From Mycoplasmopsis gallinacea (GTDB lineage Bacteria; Bacillota_I; Bacilli_A; Mycoplasmatales; Metamycoplasmataceae), in the NCBI RefSeq assembly GCF_012220205.1, contig NZ_CP047225.1, forward strand, positions 558,001-622,000: 64,000 bases of DNA. The letters run 5' to 3'. The notes beneath the pieces were generated by a model. That model did no database searches. It saw only the letters and a list, made by a program, of their open reading frames with translations, and was not told the origin of the DNA. Below are positions 1 through 11,594 of the stretch, piece by piece (within the stretch, counting starts at the first letter, position 1; the number at the start of each line of letters is the position of its first letter). Both the position numbers and the translations under genes were made by a program.

Positions 1-115
1 TAAAAAAATCAAATTAAGTAGAAAAAACAGCATTATCTTACTTAGTGTATCTACTTTAACTTTCATATTAGGAATTACTTTAATTATCCTAAGCTTAATC
101 GGAGGAATTTTATAA
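1..115 (+). CDS. C-terminus of a membrane protein (partial)
   Basis: The window opens inside a gene whose last 37 codons are in frame and end at TAA 113-115, overlapping the ATG of the next gene by one base. The visible end has a basic stretch followed by one long hydrophobic helix rich in Leu, Ile and Val, so this is the last membrane segment of an integral membrane protein. Its place immediately before the alpha-like and beta-like ATPase subunits suggests it belongs to the membrane part of the F1-like ATPase module of mycoplasmas. That link is inferred from context; the visible part has no diagnostic motif. Confidence 0.6.
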   Translation, partial: KKIKLSRKNSIILLSVSTLTFILGITLIILSLIGGIL

Positions 116-1644
116 TGAAAAAACCAATTATTACAGCGATATTTGACTATGTCGTAGAGTTAAGTGGAAAATTTAATTATGCACAAAATCAAATTTTCCA
201 GCTTAAAAATGAAAAGCAAAATACACAAATGATGCTTATTTCTGCTACTGAAAATCGTGCTTTTTGTCTTGCTAACCAAGGTCTTAGTGAAGTTGTGATT
301 GGATCTGAAGTTGAACCAATTCCTTTTAGTGATGTAGTTAAGACTCCAAGCGATATTTATGGAAAAATCATCAACATTAATGGAGATATTCTTTATCCTG
401 CGTCAGCAAAATACTCAGGAACATATTTAGAAGCAAGCCACAACATTTTTAATAGCAATAACACCCTTTTAGATTATGAGCCACTTAAAGAACAACTTTA
501 CACAGGGTACATTAACATCGATTTACTTATTCCAATTGGTAAAGGTCAAAGAGAACTTATCATCGGAGATCGTAAAACCGGAAAAACCCACATTGCTTTA
601 AATACTATTATTAACCAAAAAGACCGTAATATAAAGTGTGTTTATGTTGCAATTGGTCAACAACAATCACAAATTGCTGCTGTGTATAAAATCTTAAAAG
701 AACATGGAGCAATGGATTATACCGTTATCATTGATGCTTCTTCATCAAATCCATATGAACAATTTTTAGCTCCTTATGTTGGAATGGCACACGCTGAAAA
801 TATTTCAATGAATGATGATGTGTTAATCATTTTTGATAATTTAACTAACCACGCTAATGTTGTGCGTGAAGTTGCTTTATTAATTAACAAACCAGTTGGG
901 AAAGAAGCTTTCCCTGGTGATATGTTCTACAACCACTCAAAATTACTTGAAAGAAGTGGGAAATTTAGAAACAGAAAATCAATTACAGCACTTCCAATTA
1001 TTCAAACAGTTGAAAATGACATTACTTCATTAATTGCTTCAAACGTTATTTCAATTACTGACGGCCAAATCGTTACAAATAGTGAACTTTTTGCTCTTGG
1101 TAAAATCCCTGCTGTTGATATTGATTTATCAGTTAGCCGGATTGGTGGAAATGTCCAAAAATCATACATTGCTCGTGTAGCTTCTGAAATTGGAAAATTA
1201 TATAAATCATACAAAAGACAAATTAAACTTGCATCATTAAAATACGATTTAAATGATGACATTAGCCAACTTATTTCAAATGGTACTTTAGCTGAAACAA
1301 TGTTTATCCAAAAAGGAATTTCTAGCTATTCTGAAAAAACAATGTTTTTAACTTCTAAATTAATTACTTGAGGAACTTTAATTGGAGTTAAAGACATTCA
1401 ACTTGCTTTAAAATTTGTTAACTTATTTATTGAAAAAGATAGCCTTGCTAAAGAAATTTTTAACAACCTTATTAACAATAAACAAAGAAGTGATTCACTT
1501 GCTAAAAACTTCTTTAAATTTGCTTTAAATGAATTTTCAAAATTTAATAATTTAAATTGAAACATTCAAGTTAGTGAAAGTTTTGCACCACTTGATAAAC
1601 AAATTCTTGTTTCAATTTCAAATGAAATTAAGGAGAGTAAATAA
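115..1644 (+). CDS. F1-like ATPase alpha-like subunit
   Basis: A 509-residue protein when UGA is read as Trp (an in-frame TGA follows residue 418). The P-loop GDRKTGKT near residue 152 is close to the GDRQTGKT of ATP synthase alpha chains, and the nucleotide-binding fold continues with YVAIGQQQ. The N-terminal beta-barrel part diverges from ordinary AtpA. There is no delta, epsilon or gamma gene in view, so this matches the F1-like ATPases described in mycoplasmas next to, and distinct from, the housekeeping F1F0 enzyme. It overlaps the upstream membrane-protein stop by one base and the beta-like start by one base (TAATG), so translation is probably coupled. Confidence 0.85.
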
Positions 1645-3011
1645 TGAGTGCAAAAATTACTAAAATCTGATCTGATGTTGTTGAAGTAACTTTTAAAGAT
1701 GAAGTGCTTCCAAAAATTAATCACGTTTTAACTACAGCTGATAATTCATCATCACTTCTTGTTAAAAAGATCATTAATGATTCACAACTTTTAGCTATTA
1801 TTGTTGAAAGTAATGAAAATTTAGTTATTAACCAAGAAATTATTTCAACTGGAAAATCATTTATGGTACCAGTTGGTGCAAAATCCAAAGGGCAAATTTT
1901 CAATATTTTAGGAAAATCGTTAACAAGTGATAAAAAAGATTTCACTTTTGTTGAGATGGACTCTACCATTGTTAATAATTCAGATTATTCATTTGAACCA
2001 GTTATTTTAGAAACTGGAATTAAAGCTATTGACTTTTTCATTCCAATTTTAAAAGGAGCTAAAGTTGGTATTTTTGGTGGAGCTGGAGTTGGTAAAACAG
2101 TTTTAATGAAAGAGATGATTTTCAACCTTTCAAAAAACCAAGAACGAACTTCATCAATTTTCATTGGTGCTGGTGAGCGTTCAAGAGAAGGGGTTGAACT
2201 TTACAATGATCTTAAAGAATCTAACTTAATGGATAGCTCAAGTATGTATATTGCTCAAATGAATGAACGTGCTGGAGCTAGAATGTCAATTGTACCAATT
2301 GGAATTACAGCTGCTGAATACTTAAGAGATAAAAATAAAGAAAATGTTCTTTTATTTATCGACAACATTTTCCGTTTCTTACAAGCTGGAAGTGAAACTT
2401 CAGTTTCTCTTGATAAAAAAACCTCAATTGGTGGATATCAAGCGACTTTAAATACTGATATTTCACAAGTTGAAAATAGACTTTTCAGCAATGAAAATGG
2501 AGCTATTACTAGCTTCCAAACTGTCTTTTTACCAATGGATGACCTTTCAGATCCTTCCGCTGTTGCTGTTTTTAGCCACCTTAATGGTTCACTTGTGCTT
2601 TCTCGTGATGTAGCTTCTAAAAACATTTATCCAGCTTTTGATCCACTTGAATCAACTTCAAGTAGCGTGGATCCAACTATCATAGGTCAAAGACATTATG
2701 ATGCTATCATGGCAACTAAAAAAATCTTACAAAGATATAAAGAACTTGAAGATGTTATCTTAATTTTAGGGATTGACGAGCTTGATGATGAATCAAAAAT
2801 CATTGTTAAGAAAACCTTACAACTTCAAAACTTCTTTTCACAATACTTCTTCATGACTGAACATTTCACTCATGAAAGTGGTGTTTATGTGCCGCTTAAA
2901 GAAACTATTTCTTCAGTTGAAAGAATTTTAAGCGGTGAATTTTTAGATGTACCAGCTGAAAAATTCTTATACATTAAATCTATAGATGACATTTCTAATA
3001 TTAAGGAGTAA
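1644..3011 (+). CDS. F1-like ATPase beta-like subunit
   Basis: A 455-residue beta-type subunit. I start it at ATG 1644, which overlaps the alpha-like stop; a TGA (Trp) at codon 9 hides this start under the standard code. It keeps the catalytic features: P-loop GGAGVGKT, the GAGERSREG loop with its catalytic Glu, LLFIDNIFRF, and a DELSEED-like stretch (IDELDDES). So unlike the alpha-like partner it should be the hydrolysing subunit. Three bases after its stop begins a DUF31 lipoprotein gene, which suggests one transcript for ATPase and surface proteins. Confidence 0.88.
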
Positions 3012-3014
3012 TTT

Positions 3015-5312
3015 ATGAAAAAATCAATTTCATCAAAACTTCTTTTGTTACTTTTAGGAATGCCTTTGGTAGCTTTATCAGGTAGCTGTACAGAGCAACA
3101 AAGCGCTAAACCCAAACCTAAACCACAAAATCCAGGTGGAGAGCTTGTTGATCCTTCAAATGGTGGAAATTCTGAATCAGATGGAAAGGCTATTGTATAT
3201 GAAGATCATGGCAACATGACTGGACCTGGTCTTTCAAATCAAACTAATCCACAAACTGGTAAATTAGAAATTCCAAATCCTACTATTTTACCTAAATACG
3301 AAAATGCTTTTGGTTTTAATGATAATACTCTTGAGTATCCAAACCCTGATCAAATTGGTCTTACAAATTACAATAAATATGAAAATATTTATTTAAAAGA
3401 ACTTATAAATCACTTAAATATCGATAGCTATATGCCTGAATATGAAAAGTATGATCCAAGCTTTATTTCTAATTTTAATAACAAATCTAAAGAAACTTAT
3501 CAGCCATTTTTTAGGGATGCTTTCTTGAAAAACTTTTCAGTTCCAGATCCAACTAATTCATTCTTGATTTTAAACCCATTACGTCACGATCTTAAACGTG
3601 CATATTATGATTCATATGCTAATGACCGTGGAAAACCAAGATATTTAGCTAATGAGCATTATAAAAATGCTGCTTTAGAAACTTTTGAGATTAAGTTTAA
3701 TAACGTTAACACAGTAATTCAAAAAGGTAAAAGCGGAGACTTTAGAGGTCAATCAGAAGGTAGATTATTTAACGGAACTGGTTGAATTTTAGATTACGTA
3801 CCAACTGAAGATGGCTCATATCCAACAAAATGATACATTGCAACAAACTTGCACGTTGTTATGCCTTTTAGAAAAGCAAACGCAAGTGGTGAGCCATATA
3901 GCAACCCTGCAAAAAACGCAGAAGAAGCTGAAAATTTAAGAAAATGAAATGTTCGTTATAATCAGATGCAAGAAGAATATGAAGCAGCTAAATTAAAAAT
4001 GGAAGAAATTAAGCTTAAAACAGGTGAAAGTAGTAATGAATACCAAGCTTTACTCAATAAATATACCATTCCTGAAAATGCAACTCCTTCAGAATGAATT
4101 ATTGAATATAACGAAGTTATTAAAGCTAAAAAAGCTGCTGAAGCTGAAGTGTGTGGAGAAACAGTTTCAATTACTTTAAACAAATTTAGAACTGATGTTC
4201 CTTTAAGAAGAGAACTTTCTCCTAATGATTGAGATCCTAGAATTGATTCACTCACTATTTTCCCAAATCAAGTAAAAATTGTTTATGCAGCAACTGACTT
4301 TTTAAACCAAAGTCCAAAAGATTATTTATCTTCAAATGATCCAAATTATAATTATGAAGAAATGGTTGATTTTGCTATTTTAGAAATTGATTTTGCAAAA
4401 CAGCCAATTGATGAATGAGAAAAATCACTTGGATATAATCAAGTGGTAGCTGATGGAACAAAAACTTTCTTTAAAGTAGAAAGTGTTCAAAAATTAGCTG
4501 AAGATATGACTAATGATTATGCTGGTTCAAGAAGTTCGCTTAATTCAAAAATGGCTAACTACGATGTTTTAACTGATTATGACAGACTTGCTAGCGAAAA
4601 AGTTACGGTTCGTGATGGTGATGAAGAAAAAGAGGTAAGCAAAATCAACGTTAACTTTGTTGCTGTTGGATTCCCAAGAAGTGACACCGATTATGATTTA
4701 AATACTTCTTCTCTTGAAATGGACCAAAACCCACTTTATACAGCAAGTTTATGAACAAATAAACCTAGATCAAATGATAAAGGTGTAGTTGAATATGGAC
4801 ATTCGCTTTCTAAAAACTTTGCTTTTAGAAACTTTGTTAATAAACCAGGGGTTACTGATTTAACTATTACTTTACCTATTTTTAACCGTCAAAAAAATGA
4901 ACCATTTAGCGTTGAAGTTTTTAGAGATCCAAAATCAAGCTACCAAAAAGATAAATATATTACTTATGGGCTTGGTTATATCCTTACCAATTGACAACCT
5001 ATGGGTGGATCAAGTGGTAGTGCAATTAGAGATATTGATGGCAATATTTTAGCTGTTAACTTTGCCGGTGGTGATTCATTTGGTAATACTTTAATTAACC
5101 TTTCGCAAGCACTTAGAAGTAATGGTTATGATTATCAAGGTCAATATGGAAGATATAATCTTGAACAATATGACCTTATTTATGGTGGTGGTCAAAAACA
5201 AAAAACTTCATACCGTCAAGCTCTTGAAAAACTTTACGGTTCTAACTTTAAAACGAACTTATTCCCACAAGGAACAAGTGTAATTCCAGATAAATATAAA
5301 TTCACTAAATAG
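3015..5312 (+). CDS. DUF31 serine-protease-like lipoprotein
   Basis: A 765-residue secreted lipoprotein. The N-terminus is a basic, Leu-rich signal peptide ending at Cys25, the likely lipidated residue. A low-complexity linker rich in Lys, Pro, Gly, Asn and Ser follows. The body resembles the mycoplasma DUF31 peptidases: ATNLHV near residue 280 supplies the His and GGSSGS near residue 667 the nucleophilic Ser, as in trypsin-fold enzymes. DUF31 includes MIP, the immunoglobulin-cleaving partner of MIB. Substrate is unknown here. Four bases separate it from the beta-like ATPase gene. Several in-frame TGA codons are read as Trp. Confidence 0.8.
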
Positions 5313-5319
5313 GAGAGAT

Positions 5320-7692
5320 ATGAAATTTTTAAAACTGTCAAAAAAAATTGCATCATCAATTTTAGTTGTCGCTCCTATGCCGCTTATTTTAACTTCTTGT
5401 TATTCAACTGTTAATGAAGATAATTTAGATCATTCTGAAGATGCTTCAGTTTCATCAGCAATTGAAGTGCAAGTTAGTAAGTTAAAAGAACAAATTGTAG
5501 AAATTAGAACTCAAATTAACGAAGAAATTCAAAACTATAAATCTATCAATGATTCATGAGATTCAAAGGAAAAAGAACGCCAAAATATCTTAAGTCAAAT
5601 TAGTGATGTTGAATCTCAATTAAGGCTTTCAAAAAGTAAATATGAAACACTTCAAAGTTATCTTAAAACAGAAATAGATAAGTTAGAAAAAGATAGCTCA
5701 TTTAAAGCAAATGCTGCAGCAAAAGAACTGTTAAAAATAATTAAAGCAAATATTGATTTAACTGAAGAGGATTATGCAACAATTAATAATCTTAGCTTAG
5801 CTGAGAAAGTAAAAAGTGTTTATGAACTTAGTGCTCAGGTAAGAGATTCTCGTAGAAATATTGCACTCAAAGAAGGTGAACTTCAAACACTAAAAGAAGC
5901 ATATAACAAAACAGAAGATTCAATTGTTTTAGATTATTACAACCTTAGCAATATTTGAATTAACACAGTTAAAAATATTAATGAAATTCGAAGAAAAGAG
6001 CTGGCTTTAAAAACTTTAAATAACCAAAGTGTTCTTAGTGGAAAAGACTCAAATTCTTTTGTTTTACAATTAAGAAATCTTGATCCTTTACCTACATTAC
6101 CAGGAGATATTTCGCCAAGTGAACCAATTGAAGTTCCTGAAATTCCTCCAATTGTTAATCCAATTGACCCAGGTAATGAGCCTGAAGATGGAAGACCAAT
6201 TGAAGTTCCTGAAGTGCCTGAAATCCCAATCAATTTCCCTTGATTAAAACAGGATTGATCAAAATTTAACAAGTATCCTTCTGAAGAGTTTATGGCTAAA
6301 TTTGAGCCTTTAAAATCTCAAGCAAGAAAAGAATGAATGTATGAAGAAATTTGAAAAAGAACTTTTTCATTTAAATATAAAATTCAGGAAAAAGAAGGTT
6401 CAATGCCATTTGAGCCTGTAACAGGAACATCTTGAATTATCGACTACCACAAATATACAAATGCTCCAAATAAATACAAAATATTTATGGCAACAAACTT
6501 ACACGTTTTAGAGTTTTTTGGAAATGCTGGAGAAAAAGCTACTGATTTAAATTATCAAGATCCTGCTGGTTTTAAAGTGGTAGATTTTGCTCTTGGAAAA
6601 ACTGAGAGACAACCTGAATGAAACGATATTCCAAATAATTCATGAAAAGATAATTTATCCAAAAAAGGTTCAAACGTTATTTTTAGATACGGAAGTTCTA
6701 GCGGAATTTCAGCTCCTAAATTAGTTTATGCAGCTATTGACTTTATTAATGATCCACAAGCTTATAATGGTTTAAATCTAGCAGAACAAAAAAATCAGTT
6801 TTATACACAAATTGAAGGATTAAAAACCGAAGTTGGAATGGATGCTTATAACAATGCTCGTTCATATGCTGAAAACTTAACAAAAATTCCTTACTATTCA
6901 GATTTTGGTATTTTTGAATTTGATGTAGATTTAAATGCTTCAAATATGGATCAAACATTGAAAAGTTGACTTACTGATGCTATTTTTGCATTAGAAGAAT
7001 ATGACGGAAGAAAAACATTGACATCTCCAAATAGAAAATATAATGACATTCCTTTTTTAATTGTGGATTATATGAGTACATGAAAAGAACAATTATCTCA
7101 AGGATATAGCGAATATACAGATGTTGCACTTTCAAATGCTAAAGATGTTTATATTGCTGGGTACCCAGTTAACAGAGCTCCTTACTGAATGCAAAATAAT
7201 CCTACCGAAAGAAATAATGAAAATATAGATTACTTTAAATCACCAAAAAACAAGGATGCATTTGCTTTTTCAAGCAATGATTATAGTTCAAAAATGGAAA
7301 GTGGCAATCCATCAGTAAAACGTTTCTGAAACCGTCCTTTCTTAGATTTTTATGGACTTAATTACAATATTAAATTCTCATCACTTTACTATGGTGCTTC
7401 AGGTTCTGTAGTGTACAATGAATTTGGTCAAGTAGTTGGTATTTATAGTGGTGTAAGTCAAAACACTAGTTTTGGTGATTTAATGAAACCAAGTAGTTTT
7501 ACTCCATTAATTCAAGCTACAAATATTGAATTATCAAATGGAAAAATTTCTTATGCATATAATTTAATTGATGGAAGTGATAAAACTAAATATCCTAAAC
7601 AAACAAATTCTTATCGAGAAAACCTAAGAAAACTTTATCCAAATGGATTTAGTGATGGTTCTAAGAGAACCAAAATTTTCGAGGAATTTTAA
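5320..7692 (+). CDS. DUF31 serine-protease-like lipoprotein with coiled-coil stalk
   Basis: A 790-residue lipoprotein lying 7 bases after the previous one and clearly paralogous in its C-terminal half. The signal peptide ends in LTSC. Residues about 45-220 are rich in Lys, Glu and Leu with heptad spacing (probable coiled coil), followed by a Pro-Glu-Ile repeat-like linker (EVPEIP, EVPEVPEIP) near 270-305. The protease-like domain then shows ATNLHV (His near 395) and GASGSVVY (Ser near 694). It ends just before a terminator, so it is the last gene of the F1-like ATPase/DUF31 unit. The stalk could hold the protease away from the membrane (inference). Confidence 0.8.
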
Positions 7693-7699
7693 TAATTTA

Positions 7700-7728
7700 A
7701 ACACCTTATTTAATAGGGTGTTTTTATA
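7700..7728 (+). terminator. Terminator of the ATPase/DUF31 unit
   Basis: An inverted repeat (AACACC with GGGTGTT) followed by a run of T lies 8 bases after the second DUF31 stop codon. It fits an intrinsic terminator closing the transcript. Confidence 0.65.
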
Positions 7729-7777
7729 TATCTTTGTTATATAGACGCATCTAGATAGTTACGATTAGGCAAACTCC

Positions 7778-7835
7778 CTATGTAGTAGAATTTAAAAAAA
7801 TTGGCATTTTTTAAAAATCACTACACAAATGTAGT
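7778..7835. repeat. Small palindrome and motif shared with 60997-61010
   Basis: CTATGTAGTAGAAT at 7778-7791 recurs exactly at 60997-61010. Just downstream, ACTACA and TGTAGT flank a 4-base loop (7820-7835). The stretch lies between the terminator and the AAA pseudogene; no gene is visible. Function unknown. Confidence 0.4.
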
Positions 7836-7892
7836 AAAAATCAAAAGAAACGCGTTTTTTTAAAATTGACTACACGAAAAAAAGAGTAAGGA

Positions 7893-9144
7893 GAAAAAAG
7901 AAAGAACATATTTTTAAAAGAGAAAAATATTTAAATAAATTAGTGTCAAAAATAGACAATCGTTTAATAAAGATAATAACCGGTATTAGAAGATGTGGAA
8001 AATCATATCTTGTTTTTAAATTGTTCAAAAACTATTTATTGTCACATAATTGAAACGAAGAACAAATAATTGAAATTAAATTAGATTTTTTTAGTAATAT
8101 TAAATACCAAGATCCTAATGAATTTTTAAATTATGTATACTCAAATACTCAAAAAGATTCAAAATACATTCTCCTTGTCGCTGAAATTTAATTATTAGGT
8201 AATTTTGTTACTGTTTTAAATGAATTATTTGATAATGAAAAATATGATATTTACATAACTGGTAGTAATTCAAGATTTTTATCTAAAGATATAGAAACTG
8301 AATTTAGAGGAAGAGGGGGGACGTTATTAATTTATTCCCACTTTCATTTAAAGAAATTTGAGAAGTTCAAAAAGATAACAAAAGCATTCAAAAAATATGA
8401 GAAGAATATTTTTTATTTGGCGGAATACCCCTTGTCAATAAAACGGAAGATGATTATGATAAAGCTGAATACTTAAGAAGATTGTTTAATGAAACTTATA
8501 TTAAAGATATTATTAAAAGAAATAACTTAACTAAGGCTTTGGTGATTAATCAACTTACTGATGTTGTTGCTTCAAATATTGGTTCTCTCACTAATTTAAG
8601 TAAAATATGCAATACTTTTAATAGTGTCAATAAAACAAATGTAACTGCTCATACTTTAAGTAAGTATATTGAATATTTAAATGACTCTTTTTTAATTGAA
8701 GAAGTAAATAGGTTTGATATAAAAGGCAGAAAGTATATTAAAAATATTTTTAAATTTTATTTTGTAGATCCAGGTCTAAGAAACGCAAGATTGAATTTTA
8801 GACAAAATGAAGAAAATCATATTATGGAAAACATTATTTTTAACGAACTTAAAAATAGAGGGTACAATGTAGATGTTGGTCTTGTGATAAGTAGAAATGC
8901 TCAAGAATATAAACAATATGAAGTTGATTTTGTTGCTCAAAAACATAATCAAAAAATTTATGTTCAATCTGCGTTGAATTTAGATGATCCTTCAAAGTTG
9001 GCACAAGAAACCAATTCTCTTTTAAGTTTAAATGATTTTTTCAAAAAAATAGTCGTGGTAAAAAATTATTCTAAAACCAGAATTGACCAAAACGGAATTA
9101 TATATATGGGGTTATTTGATTTTTTATTAAGTGAAGAATTATAG
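7893..9144 (+). pseudogene. Decayed AAA+ ATPase of the AAA_14/DUF4143 type
   Basis: The conceptual protein has the usual order of this family: N-terminal basic helix, P-loop GIRRCGKSYL, Walker B region, ITGSNSRF sensor, LFGGIPLV, then a DUF4143-like winged-helix and nuclease-like C-terminus. It is broken several times. No ATG remains behind the AAGGAG at about 7887. A T-run frameshift lies near 7910. A TAA at about 8190 replaces the codon after VAEI (family VDEIQ, so the Walker B Asp is also Ala). A further frameshift sits in the G-run near 8318. Only the last 220 codons (8482-9144) remain open. Such proteins are common accessory genes of unknown role; this copy is dead. Confidence 0.75.
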
Positions 9145-9147
9145 AAT

Positions 9148-9180
9148 AAAACTCAAAATATAATTTGTATTTTGAGTTTT
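9148..9180. terminator. Hairpin after the AAA pseudogene
   Basis: A perfect 13-base inverted repeat (9148-9160 with 9168-9180) with A and T tails, three bases after the pseudogene stop. It can terminate in either direction and marks the last host sequence before the transposon end. Confidence 0.7.
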
Positions 9181-9366
9181 ATTATTAAGGTATGCATTTT
9201 TTATTAAAAAGAAGTTTTATTCAGTTAAACAAAGTATAAATTTCTAATTATCTTTTTATATTTTCTTAAATGCTCGTAAAGCCTTATTCTATGTGCTTTC
9301 GAGTATTTTTACTGTAGGAAGATACTTCACGTTTCTTTGCATATTTCCTCATGTCTTAGCTGTCAG

Positions 9367-9388
9367 AAGTGGTAAATAAGTAGTAAAT
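9367..9388. promoter_or_regulatory. Integrase arm-type sites (DR2) at the int end
   Basis: Two tandem 11-mers, AAGTGGTAAAT and AAGTAGTAAAT, lie just beyond the int stop. The matching pair at 27165-27186 sits at the other end. These correspond to the DR2 repeats bound by the N-terminal domain of Tn916 integrase. Confidence 0.75.
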
Positions 9389-9400
9389 TCATTTGTACTA

Positions 9401-10618
9401 CTAAGCAACAAGACGCTCCTGTTGCTTCTCTTTATTCAAGCGTTTCATTTCTGCCATTGCAGAATCGAATGTTGCATGTGCGTAATAGTTCAGCGTCATG
9501 GCTATATTAGCATGTCCCATAATGTACTGTAATGCCTTTGGATTCATTCCTGCATTTGCATAGTTGGTACAGAATGTATGTCGCAAACTATGTGGAGTGA
9601 TGTGTGGCAATTTATCCTCGTTATACTTATTGTATTTCTTAACAAGACCTTTCATCATGCCGTTGTAATCACTTGCCACTTTTGGATAGTTCTTTCTATT
9701 AAGAAAGAGGAAATCACTATATCCATCAATCTCAACACGCTTATCATTCTTTCGATTCGCTAACACTCGCTTAAATGCTTGATAGGCTTCTTCAACCATA
9801 GGAACTTGACGTTCGCCACTTTTGGTCTTTGGTGTTTCAATGTAGTACCCAATTTCAGTATCTCTCAATAGCTGATGGTCTATATTGACAAGACGATTCT
9901 CAAAATCTAAATCTGGAAGTGTCAAACCACCAAACTCTGAAATACGAAGACCTGTTTTTAAGAGTATCAGAATTTCATCATAATTTTTGCTGTAGGTTTT
10001 ATCAGCTTTTGCAAAGGCTAACAGTTTTTCTTCCTGTTCTTCTGTTAGTACGGTCTTAGGGACAGTATCATCATCAAGAACTGCTTTCAGTTGAAAGTCA
10101 AATGGATTCTTCCGAACACAATCATCTTGTATAGCAATATAGAATGAAGCCTTTAAAGAACGTTTGTAGTTATTGATGGTTTGATAAGCATAACCATTTT
10201 CACTCATTCTAATAGCCCATTCTTTAGCGTCTGATGGCTTAATACTGTCAATACTTCTTACACCTAACTTGTCTTTCTTCAAAATATCCATAAGATATTT
10301 GCGTCCAGTTTCAGTGTTTTTTCTAACCTTTGGTCTTTGAGCGTTCTGTTTTGAGTAAAGCTGGCAGAGTGTCATTTTCTTTCCTACAACATCAATACCA
10401 TCATGAATGTCTTTCTGTAACTCTGCGATTTTCTCTCTAAGTGAGATACAATCACGCTTTCCTGCTGGTACTCGGTCTGTAGCCACAAGTTTCCACGAGT
10501 AAACAAATTGCGGTTCTCCAAATGAATCTATATATTTGTATAAGTATCTTCCGTCTTTTCGTTGGCTCTCTCCAGTCTTTAAGATTCGACCTTTATTGTC
10601 ACGTCTTTTTTCTGACAT
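9401..10618 (-). CDS. int: Tn916 tyrosine recombinase (integrase)
   Basis: At 405 residues it has the full length of Tn916 Int. An N-terminal three-stranded arm-binding domain (about 1-70) is followed by a core-binding domain and a C-terminal catalytic domain. The catalytic set is visible: Arg in GLRISE, HSLRHTF, GHA and the nucleophile Tyr in LNYYAHAT. It cuts and rejoins the element ends for excision and integration. It ends with TAG, so termination is not affected by the mycoplasma code. xis lies upstream in the usual arrangement. Nothing suggests inactivation. Confidence 0.97.
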   Translation of the reverse strand: MSEKRRDNKGRILKTGESQRKDGRYLYKYIDSFGEPQFVYSWKLVATDRVPAGKRDCISLREKIAELQKDIHDGIDVVGKKMTLCQLYSKQNAQRPKVRKNTETGRKYLMDILKKDKLGVRSIDSIKPSDAKEWAIRMSENGYAYQTINNYKRSLKASFYIAIQDDCVRKNPFDFQLKAVLDDDTVPKTVLTEEQEEKLLAFAKADKTYSKNYDEILILLKTGLRISEFGGLTLPDLDFENRLVNIDHQLLRDTEIGYYIETPKTKSGERQVPMVEEAYQAFKRVLANRKNDKRVEIDGYSDFLFLNRKNYPKVASDYNGMMKGLVKKYNKYNEDKLPHITPHSLRHTFCTNYANAGMNPKALQYIMGHANIAMTLNYYAHATFDSAMAEMKRLNKEKQQERLVA

Positions 10619-10699
10619 GGCATTTGCTCCTTTCCTTTATGGAAAGAGCCTTGATACGACTTAATACTATTTTATCATATACAAGACCCTTTGGCGACG

Positions 10700-10903
10700 C
10701 TAGATTGCGTCCAATGTATCTATAATTTTTTCAAATTGTTTTCGTTTAATCTGAATACGATCGCCATTCATAATCAGCCAATTTGCATTTTTATTTTCCT
10801 CTGCCAAGCGTCGTAGCTTGTTTTCGCCAATACGAAAATATTTTGACGCTTCTTCAATGGTTAGGGTATAACGTTCCCAAATAGGAATGTCAGTCTGCTT
10901 CAT
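10700..10903 (-). CDS. xis: Tn916 excisionase
   Basis: A 67-residue basic winged-helix protein ([20 protein letters not shown] helix-turn-helix) identical in layout to Tn916 Xis. It binds near the transposon ends and directs Int towards excision. It is transcribed ahead of int, with 81 bases between the genes, and ends with TAG. Intact. Confidence 0.95.
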   Translation of the reverse strand: MKQTDIPIWERYTLTIEEASKYFRIGENKLRRLAEENKNANWLIMNGDRIQIKRKQFEKIIDTLDAI

Positions 10904-11138
10904 AAAATCCTCCTTTCCAAATCACTTATTTGGATTTCATAAAAGTTGTTTTACCAGCAATCGAACAGCTTTAGCAAAGCTCACGGGAGTTCCACCCCTG
11001 CATGGTTCTCATGTAGCCATACTCATTGCCTGCGACGGTTTTATCACGCTCGGACTATTGACTGTATGGGAGTATCATTATCACGATAAGAATGTCGTTG
11101 CAGGCAATCCTGCTAAAGATTGCTTCTCGGATCACTAA
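10887..11138 (+). CDS. Tn916 orf5-like reading frame
   Basis: An 83-codon frame on the strand opposite to the other Tn916 genes, in the position of the annotated orf5. I see no convincing ribosome binding site and no recognisable domain. It overlaps the 5' end of xis by 17 bases. It may not be a gene; I include it because the element's annotation traditionally does. Confidence 0.3.
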   Translation: MSVCFIKSSFPNHLFGFHKSCFTSNRTALAKLTGVPPLHGSHVAILIACDGFITLGLLTVWEYHYHDKNVVAGNPAKDCFSDH

Positions 11139-11363
11139 CATGAATCGCTCGCTATCTTTATAAGATAGGTCATGGCGGTTAGTTCCGTTGGCTCTTTTCT
11201 TATCGAAACGTATTCGATTACTTTTATTCAGTTTTCAAAGAACAATGGCTCGTTAGCCTATCAAAACACATTGAAAGCTCAATATGCTTTGGTGGAATAA
11301 CAAACCTCCCTGTTCGGGAAGCGTGGAATGGTTTAGCACGCTTCCACGAAAGGAGAGAGGATA

Positions 11364-11594
11364 TTACTTAATTTCAAATGACAAAATCTTTGTAATCAGT
11401 CTGGTTTCCATTCTTCCACGTAAGACTTCATCAACGACCATACTTTGATTGCCATATTCATCTTTCATAAGTCGTAGGGAACGCTTCGTTATGTACCCTC
11501 TGTAATGATGTAGAATCTGGTTAATCGCTTCGGTATCGCCATCTGTTGCCTTTACAATGAGAGGAAAGGGAATCATAGGATATTGTGTTTTCAT
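11364..11594 (-). CDS. Tn916 Orf8, helix-turn-helix domain protein
   Basis: A 76-residue product matching the small Tn916 Orf8 (PLIVKATDGDTEAINQILHHY, typical of conjugative-transposon helix-turn-helix regulators). Its ATG overlaps the UGA of orf7, so the two are translationally coupled. With orf7 it is thought to drive transcription of xis and int after read-through from tet(M). Ends TAA. Confidence 0.85.
   Translation of the reverse strand: MKTQYPMIPFPLIVKATDGDTEAINQILHHYRGYITKRSLRLMKDEYGNQSMVVDEVLRGRMETRLITKILSFEIK

Noticed and set aside
1002-1262. Minus-strand frame inside the alpha-like ATPase gene
   Set aside because: Pure antisense shadow of a well-conserved coding region, with no ribosome site.
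115-3011. Housekeeping F1F0 ATP synthase operon
   Set aside because: No gamma, delta, epsilon, a, b or c genes adjoin; divergent N-termini and DUF31 neighbours fit the F1-like type instead.
5937-6272. Minus-strand Gly/Ile-rich frame
   Set aside because: Antisense of the Pro-Glu linker of the second DUF31 lipoprotein; its repeats only mirror that linker.
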